Assembly (NCBI GenBank): GCA_030411725.1
Contig: MU839834.1
Span: 186,001 to 250,000, forward strand
DNA: 64,000 nucleotides
Reading direction: 5' to 3'
Source of the DNA: Echria macrotheca
Lineage: Eukaryota > Ascomycota > Sordariomycetes > Sordariales > Schizotheciaceae
Shown here: in pieces, positions 56,525 through 64,000 of the stretch
Position numbering within the stretch: position 1 is the first letter of the stretch
Layout of the letters: every line of letters starts with the position of its first letter
The notes under the pieces: generated by a model
What the model was told of the DNA's origin: nothing
The model's input: the letters and a program-made list of their open reading frames with translations, nothing else
Database searches by the model: none
Translations under genes and position numbers: made by a program

Positions 56525-59500
56525 TCAGCCTCGCTGCCGGATACCAAGGCCCTCGACAGTCAGTGCCGGAATTTCGACGTCGCTCAGCCCCAACACCCCC
56601 TCGTCGCGCCGACGGTCCACAAAGCTGTTGCATTCGCTGACCACCAGGCTCCATTCCGCCAGCGCTCGTCCAGTGTACACGGCACCCGACGCGTAGATGC
56701 CCACCGGTTTTACCGCGCGGACTGCTGGGGGCTGTGGCCGTCCTCTCTCCCCGTCCAGATCGAACGATTGACCACGGTCCGACTCGTATCCGTCAAACAC
56801 TGGCGTGGTAGACCGCGCACCCTGTCGGTCATCATCGACGCCGTCGATAAGCCGGATCGAAGTAACATCGACGTTCAGAGACAGTCGCTTGAGCTCCGCC
56901 TTCTCCTCGGCAGACTTGCTCGGTGTGCTGTTGAGCGACAGAGGTCTCGCATTCCGTGCCTCGCTAACTAGCCCCGTCTGCATCAATCCGCTGATTCTCC
57001 TAGTCTCAGGCGGAAGACCGGGTGCGATCGGGGGTGGGCTGTCACTCCGGAAGGCTGAGCCACCATTTGCCGAACGGGCACTGACCCTAGCGTGCGCTGG
57101 GGCCGGAAGTCGTGGTCGTGACAAGATGCGGTCCCGTGAAGGGCCGTTTTGGTTGTTCCAGGAGAGCGCAAATCGAAAAACATAGGTGGCCGCGTCAAAA
57201 ATCGGGGCTGACCCAGTGGATGAACCAGAATCCGACGACGCAAGGACGCCTGAGGATGCCGGCGTCTTGGGCGGAGGGGGCGGGCCCAGAGGCTGCAGAA
57301 TTCCGGTCCGAGCTGCTGCCCGTGATGCCGCCGTATCCCGCCGGGCTTGCTCAAGCTCCTCGTCCCAGGTTCGCTTTCCCGAGGGTGCACCACCGTTAGC
57401 TTGCTGCGCCGTGAAGGAGAGCACCTTGCCGAGGAGAGACCATTTCTTCTTGTTCGCTGTCCCGTCTACCTTCGGAGGCTCAGTAGCTGCAGGAAACAGA
57501 GCCCGATAGTCAGACGTCGGGTCGGAGGTCGAGCTGGGGTTAGGGAGGGAGTCGAAGCTGGGCATGCCACCACCCTGTGGAGGCATGACTTCGGTTCGGA
57601 TGATCACGAATCGCTTTCCAGGAGTTGGTAGGCAGGGTGCAGTCGAAGGCGGCATCATGCATCGCCACTCGGCATTCTGCTTCGTCCAGAGGTAGTGCGA
57701 CCAGACTGTCCTGAGCCGTTGTGATACAGTGAGGAAGATTTTTCTAAACCAGTCAGTAGCTGCACGACCAAAAACGGGAACCAGTCTTACATGTCTAGTT
57801 CGTTCGGGCTCCCCGAGTCCCTGCACACACGCCAGCAGAGCAAGCGCATGTAGTACGCCCGAACCATGGGACACCAGTTGTTGAAAAACTTCTCAAAGAT
57901 CTCCTCGGTCAACAGCCAACCCAAACACAGCGCCTCCTTCCGAGCCGGATCGGCCGTGATCGCATCCCAAACGGTAAAAATAAACGACATGATGCGGATC
58001 TCGGACATGGTGTTGTTGGAGTTCATGATCATCTTGCCGACATCGAACCAGAATGCCCAGTCGATATAGTCGACCAGCCGGGTTGAGCCAGCCATCTCGA
58101 GCGTGTAGGAGGGTGTCGACTCCTCCGTGGGCGACGTCGCGACGCTGTTGTTGATGTTACTCTGAAACGAGTCCAGGGCCAGCAGGGCCACCTCCAAGAA
58201 GTCACAGAGCGTGAAGCAGGGGGCGTGTTCGTATCGCGATGTCCGCTTCGTCGAGGCTTTGAGGATCCCCATGAACGCCTCGGCAAACGTATGCTTGATC
58301 CCAATTCCCACCCCATTCGAGCTCTCGGCCAGCATATCCCTCAAGAGGACGATGATCCTGTTCTCGTCCATGGACTTGAGCAGATTGCTAGGAAGAGCCA
58401 TGCCGAGAGCAGCATCGGCCCCATGCATGCCCTCGGCCATGGGCGGGCCCAGCATCGCGTCAATCGACGCCTGGCGGTGGATGGTGCTGTCCATGATGGA
58501 GAGCAGATGGGCGTGCAGGAGTACAAATCCCGGGCCACGCGCCTTCTCGACCAGGGGCAGGCCATCGGGGATAAACTCCTCGGAGAGAATGTGGTAGTAC
58601 TTGCAGAATATGTAAAACAAGTCTGTATCACCACCCCTCCACCTCGTTACCCAGGGACCATGCCACGCGATCTTGGCCAGTGTCAGCGGGAGTCTTGCCG
58701 GTTGCCGAAGCTTTTCCGTGAGGACATTCGCAGACGTCCACCCGAGTCTGCCGAGATGGGGCGGGAAGAGCGCCACGATATCGTCGCTCTCGCCGCGACT
58801 CTTCCTCGGCAGCCCGAATTCGTCCGCCGCCCTGCGCAGCAAGTCGGCATTGACAACCCAGAGCCTCACAAGCACGTCGGCGATCCCGGGCGCGAAGAAG
58901 AAGGCGTATGCACATGCCTTGCCGCACCAGCTCACGATGCTTTGCGGCGTATGCCGGAGCGACATCTTATCGATGGCCAGCGCCATCTGCGTCACGAGGT
59001 TGGTCACGAACATGTTCCTAACATTCTGGTCCGCCGAGTCCGCCAGGTAGTCAAAGTCGCTATTCGTGGTCGACAGCGTGTTCGACCTTACCCTGACACG
59101 TTCCTCCGGTGACCGCTCAGCCAGGGGCTGGAAGGAGCTGGTGCAAAGCCTCCACTCCGGACGCGCCATGATCATAGTGGTCGCCTCCAGCAAGATCGGT
59201 CGGTCGGCGCCTGACACTGGCTGCAGGCTCACAGCAGGAAGCGAGACGTGGCCCGATGCAACGCAATTCCCGTACACCGGACCATATGTACCGGCAAATG
59301 GCCTTGACGATTGGCCCTGATCTAGCAGCTCCAGGAGGCCATTCCACCACCGGTCTAAAATGGTGGCCCGTCGTTCCACGTCCTCGGCGCTAAGAATAGA
59401 CCGGTTCGAGTTGGACGGGTGATGCGCAGTACTATGCAGAAACGGTATGAGAATAGACCGCACGATATTCATGCGGGCCGCTGTTGTCGTTTTCGCTGCG

Positions 59501-60600
59501 AAGTTGACGTAATCGCCGTCAAGAATCCGGAATGTGTTCCAAAGCGGATCCTTGGACGTCTGGTTCGGCATGGTGATGCTCGTGTCGGCCGTCGACTGGG
59601 AAGCGTTTTCCATAGACGATTCGCCCGACGAAGAAGCGTGGGAGGAGTTCCGAGGAATCGAGGAGCCGACGCTGCTGCGGGAAGCATTGTCCTCAGCTGC
59701 GAGGCTAGACAGCTTCGCCGTGGTTATAGTTGACGAGGGAGCGGGTGGCCGGCCGGCGGGTTCCGCGTGCTTGTCCAAGCCTGACGCAGACAACGAAAGC
59801 GACGACGTGCTCTTGGAGAAGACGCTCTGGGGCCGTTGTGTGATCTTGGTGAGGTAGACGCTCGCGCGGTTTAGGGTCCCTCTCTTGCTACTGGGCGAAT
59901 CGGCGACTTGGCTAGCGTCTTCGTCCGAATCCGTGGCAGACAGCCGGCTGGCCGAGTTGGCACGAGACCGCAACCCAAACCTGCTCTTGGTGGTGGCTGC
60001 TCGGTCAGCTTTGCTGGGGGGTGAGGGAGACCGCGAGCTCGAGATCCAGGACCGCTTGGCGAAGTCAGCAAAGGACTCGACAGTCCTGGATCTCTCGAGC
60101 CGGGGCGCTGCCTCGGGCGGGTCATCGGGCGGCGCAATGGCTACATTGTCGGCGACCAGCGACTTTGGGCGCTGTTGGGGGATGGTGCGGACGTTGGGAC
60201 TGGATTTCGAACTTGGCAGCCAGGAGCGGGGCCTGTCAATCATTGAATGGCTTCGGCTGAGCCTGTGGTCGTCGTCGGCAGGGACAATCGAGACGGTCGG
60301 CGTCGGCGGCGGCGGGATGACGTCTTGCTTGGACGCAGACCGGCGGGTGGCAGCGGCAGACTTCCTGTCAAGCGTGAGGGCCGACTCGAACTCGGCTATG
60401 TCAAACGACGGGACATCGAAGGCAGGGAGGCTAGGCAAGCTCTTAAAGCTATTTGCGCGGTGGATTGCTGACGACAGGCTGGTAGCCGAGGGCGGGGCGG
60501 TCTTGGGTAGGGCAGATAACAGGTCCGGCGTTGAGTGCGAGCGGTGAAACGGCGTGCGTGCGTCGACAGCCGGAGCCATCGCAAGTGTTGGACCAGTCAT
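56525..60600 (-). CDS. DUF1765 (UPF0592) protein
   Basis: Exons 60600-57791 and 57743-56525 join across a 47-nt intron (GTAAGA donor, CTGAC branch, TTTAG acceptor) to 1342 aa. The first 330 residues are Ser/Arg/Pro-rich and probably disordered. The folded part begins near PLWNTFRILDGDYVNFAAKT and runs through NLVTQMALAIDKMSLRHTPQ, SWCGKACAYAFFFAPGIADV, KIAWHGPWVTRWRGGD and NNWCPMVRAYYMRLLCWRVC. It crosses the intron into IKIFLTVSQRLRTVWSHYLW. This is the DUF1765 family of fungal proteins as I recall it, annotated as UPF0592 membrane proteins, with no settled function. The C-terminal 400 residues are again low-complexity with a conserved-looking end (ASGAVYTGRALAEWSLVVSE). Two Met codons (60600 and 60579) could serve as starts. 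Confidence 0.85.
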
Positions 60601-63600
60601 TTCATGGCAAGCGGCATAAAGCTACCCTCCAAACTGGGTGCGAAACAGGTGTCGGCCGGTCGGCTTGACAAGACTTGGTTTGTGCCGTCGGGCTATTCGT
60701 CAGCACGGCGCTCTGCCCTCTGGGGCTCCGTTGTTGGTCCCGCTGTCTTTCTTTTTTAAAAAAGAGGTCCTCTTTTTAAAAGGCTCCAGCAATCCTCCCA
60801 GCCTGCGTCTGCGAGCTTGCGTGAACCTGCTTCTGCAGCCCCTCAGCTGCTCCCAGCAGAAAGTGCAGCAAAATCGCAGAGTTGCAGAGAGACCAGGGCT
60901 GCTATGCCGCCCGTGCCGGATCCGGGGCAGCAAACAGGGAAAGGCCCTCCTCTTCTTGTGAGCTTGCGACGGTAACCTAAAACATTTTCCCTGGTAGCGA
61001 CCCAAGGCTCGGCGGGAGTGGAAAGGCTGACGGGCAGCGATAAGTTGGCGGGACAGCCCGGTTCGACGTGATCCTCGATCGTCTGGCGTTTCAAGCGTCG
61101 TCGCTATTCCAGGAGAGAGCTGCAGACGGAGGGCGGACGGTGGGACAGCGAGAAAGGGAAGTCGGCTCGAGCAAGATCGAGCAAAATGCGTGCTAAGGCA
61201 CGCGTCGGTCGGGGCAGACGGCGCTTTATTTGATCAACTTGGCCCGGCCTGGGACAGCGCAGCCAGCAGCCAGCAGGAGGCTTGACTAGCTCCAGTGGAG
61301 ATTTGATGGCCGCGGCCTTCCTGGGCAGCACGGCCAGGGCACCCAGGCACGCAGAACACAGCAGAATGATGCAAAAATGGGATGGCCAGGGCCAATGCGG
61401 GCGGTCAAGCGCCAAAGCGGACTAGCAGCGCGTCCCATGCAGGTCAATTGACGTCGTCGATCAAGGCACAAAAAGTTCCGCTGCTACCGTGCCATCACGG
61501 AGGATTTGCTACGAGGCCGGCAACACGGTGCTAGCACGGTACCGCCGGTGCTGCTTACACGCCGGTCTTCTTCACGCGCACGACGAAACCATGGCGCGAG
61601 GGATCAGATCGCTCGGGGATATAACTCGAGACGAACAGGACGGGCTGGTGGGGTACCGTCATTCCGGTCTGATCTTTAGTCTAGAGAGATGGTTCGTCGT
61701 GGCGGGACTGACTTCGGAGAAAACCACCAGCGTCAAAGCATCCGACCAGCAAAATGCTAATGAGCGCGGGGGTTGGTTGAGTTGGAAGGCTGGTTCAGCA
61801 ACAGAAAAAAGCCCATTATGCTCTCCGAAGAGGCCGAGCCGGCTCCTTCCTCGCTCCAGAGCTCCAGCCCAACCACCCGGTCCGCAGAGCATGATGATGA
61901 GAAGGGGAGCCGTAAACAATGGCTCGTACGACACGGGCTTTTGGCTTGGTCGACCTCATCGTCCTGACCCCGTCGGATGTGGGGTTTTCATCATTGCTTG
62001 GGAGGGCTCGGCGAGCTGAATGGAAACCCAGCCAGAGATCAAGGGCGTAACGCGATGGGGGATCCAGGGATTCCCCAGGCAATTATTTTTTTTACCAAGA
62101 TGGAAACCACCAGGCCAAAACGGGAACAATGCATTGGCAGCGCCTGTTGGGAACGGGGCCGGCTTCTCTCGCCAATCGCGCGGTGGCCGGCGAACTGATC
62201 TGCCACGCATCCGACAACCATGCCAACACGCAGCCGAGGCAAGGCCTGGGACGCCCGCTCGCTCCCGGGTTCCCCTGCTCGCCGTGGTTCGACGACCGAC
62301 AGGTGGCGGGCAATTAACTATCAGATGAGGTAAAAGGAAAAGAAAAGGAAAAAAACATTAAAATACTTATTGGTGACCAACATGGGCCGTGCCACCAACA
62401 AGAAAGCAAGTTCGAGAAAAGACACAAACCGGTTCAAAATGAGGATAACCAGGAAGAGAGGGACCAAGGTGCCGATCAAACGTATCCCGAATCCGACAGG
62501 ACGGAGCCACTATTATTGATCCTTCGGCACCGAGCAAACAACTTTTGAACTTTGAGTCTCGGAACAAACCTAAACCTTTGGACGGGTGTGTTCGGGGCTT
62601 TAGCTTCTGGAAGCACGTCAAGGGGAGCTCTGATTGCACGACAGCCACGTGTGAGTTGAATTTTTGGAGTTGCGGGATTGGTTGTTCCCCGCGGTCTGCC
62701 TGCGGGCTTCGTAATGCTGTGACTGTGTGACATTGATGACTGCATCGATGATCCCTCGGAAGCTGAGAAAGGGGAGTTTTGGTGGTGTCTGGTGGTGGTG
62801 GCAGTGGCAGTGGCAGCAGTGATGCTGGAAAAGGAGGCTGACAAGCTGGGCTGGGAAAGGAGTCCAGTAGTTTTGTAATTCTAGAAGACAACCGTCTCTG
62901 TGATCAGACCAAACTTTAATTTTTCGGAGGCACACGTCCAAGAAATCACGACTCAAGAAGTCACGACGAGCAAAAACTACACACAGTACGGCAGATTAAA
63001 TTAAACGCGACGCGGGGGAAAGGAGGGGCGGGCTTTCCCATTTAGCCCCCTGCGCGGTGGTGGTTGGTGCCGAATCCCGGGGTCCGTCCTGTCCGGGCGA
63101 TTCCAGCTGAAATCCATCCCCCCCCTGCTGATATTATATTTTCTGCAGTGCAACGCGATGCTGCTGCTGCTGCTGCACGACGTCACAGCGTTCTTTTGTC
63201 GGTGTTTAAAAACCCCAACCAACTCCATGGGAGTCAATTGCGAGATAGAGAGAGAGAACACGATCTTGAAATCACACACGTCCAAGATATGCCGGGTAAG
63301 GTAAACTATTCTAAAGTACATTTGCTTCCCCGCAAATCTCGGCGGTTCTGTTCCGATATACCTAACCCCTCCTCCACGAAGAGAGTGTGTGGGAAAGAAA
63401 AAAAAGGCGTTTATGCGTGATGCGCTGTCTCTAAGACATTCCTAGCTGAAAACAGCTACGAGGCGTCGAGCATCGAATGTCGCCGACCCGACCGCTTTAA
63501 GTCACCCACCCGCAGTCGGTGAGGAGAGGAGGGGCTGGACAAAACCTCCCGACCCGACCGACTGAATAACCCCCCACTCTGCACCCACTACCGCGAACTC

Positions 63601-64000
63601 GATGCTACTGTCAGGGTCCAACTCTGTTTAGACCTAGCATTTCGTCAAGAGTTCATGCCAATGTGTCTGTGTCTGTGTCAAGGTTCAAGCTCGGATGACA
63701 GCAGATGCCAGGGAAGAGTAGGTACACTAGCAGATCTGTTACTACGCCAGGTCCCTGGATCCCATCCCAGATCTAAATCTAATAAAAATACTTGGAAAGC
63801 TGCCTGATGCACTGCGGCACTGCCCATGCCTTCCTTCGAATGGGGGGGCATGGCATCAGATGGGGAGGTCCGAACCCACGGGACGGTCACCCAACCAAAC
63901 GGCCCTCGCAAGTGTCTGGGGTATTGGTGGCGACTGGCGAGCGAATAACTACGAGGGCCAATGAGATGTATGGCATTGTTTCACCGACAAGCCAACCACG
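60601..64000. other. Upstream region of DUF1765 and right edge, no gene seen
   Basis: The 3.4 kb contain the DUF1765 promoter and unassigned DNA. A small perfect palindrome (AAAAAGAGG-T-CCTCTTTTT) lies at about 60758-60776. GGT/GGCAGT repeats lie near 62780-62820 and a (GCT)n run near 63160-63177. Frames up to 176 codons have no recognisable domains. Confidence 0.5.

Noticed and set aside
58225..59112. Plus-strand open frame of 295 codons
   Set aside because: Antisense shadow of the DUF1765 gene, which has a clear family match and intron.

Overview
The window is nuclear DNA from a filamentous ascomycete, most likely a sordariomycete. This rests on short GT-AG introns (about 47-80 nt) with CTRAC-type branch sites, on families such as Kar9, a QDE-3/BLM-type RecQ and a NIT-10/NrtA nitrate transporter, and on intergenic DNA rich in TAGGTAGG/CCTACCTA words and polypyrimidine tracts. 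Genes were rebuilt by joining open frames across introns whose phases agree. No rRNA, tRNA or CRISPR array was found.

Layout, left to right. The left edge cuts a molybdenum cofactor sulfurase-like gene (1-783, minus). A GPI-anchored Cu-only superoxide dismutase (4537-5514, minus) and a tiny three-exon V-ATPase subunit f / RNase kappa-type gene (8195-8597, plus) follow in gene-poor DNA. A disrupted small mitochondrial-type locus lies at 9396-9858. A six-exon ankyrin protein of 1804 aa with a possible nucleotidyltransferase head (10889-16573, plus) converges on a Kar9 protein (18327-21425, minus). An unrecognised conserved-looking protein (23887-25596, plus) converges across a degenerate minisatellite field on a very large RecQ helicase (28513-35972, minus). 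That helicase has its N-terminal exon separated by a 1.2-kb intron made largely of tandem repeats.

The gene-poor stretch at 36-41 kb holds an 865-bp hAT-like non-autonomous transposon with perfect 19-bp terminal inverted repeats and exact 8-bp target duplications. Next come a DUF1275 membrane protein (40916-41837, minus), then divergently a nitrate transporter (44436-46047, plus) with GATA sites upstream, a cytochrome P450 relic, a palindromic MITE, and the ribosome-assembly factor RPF2 (47368-48802, plus). A Zn2Cys6 regulator (49806-51381, minus) is divergent from cystathionine gamma-lyase (53140-54405, plus). A DUF1765 protein (56525-60600, minus) ends the gene content; the last 3.4 kb show nothing recognisable.

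The genes do not form one pathway or metabolite cluster. They are a mixture of housekeeping functions (V-ATPase, RPF2, CYS3, nitrate uptake, nuclear positioning). The most unusual items are the minisatellite-laden divergent RecQ, the nucleotidyltransferase-like head on the ankyrin protein, and the two foldback transposons.
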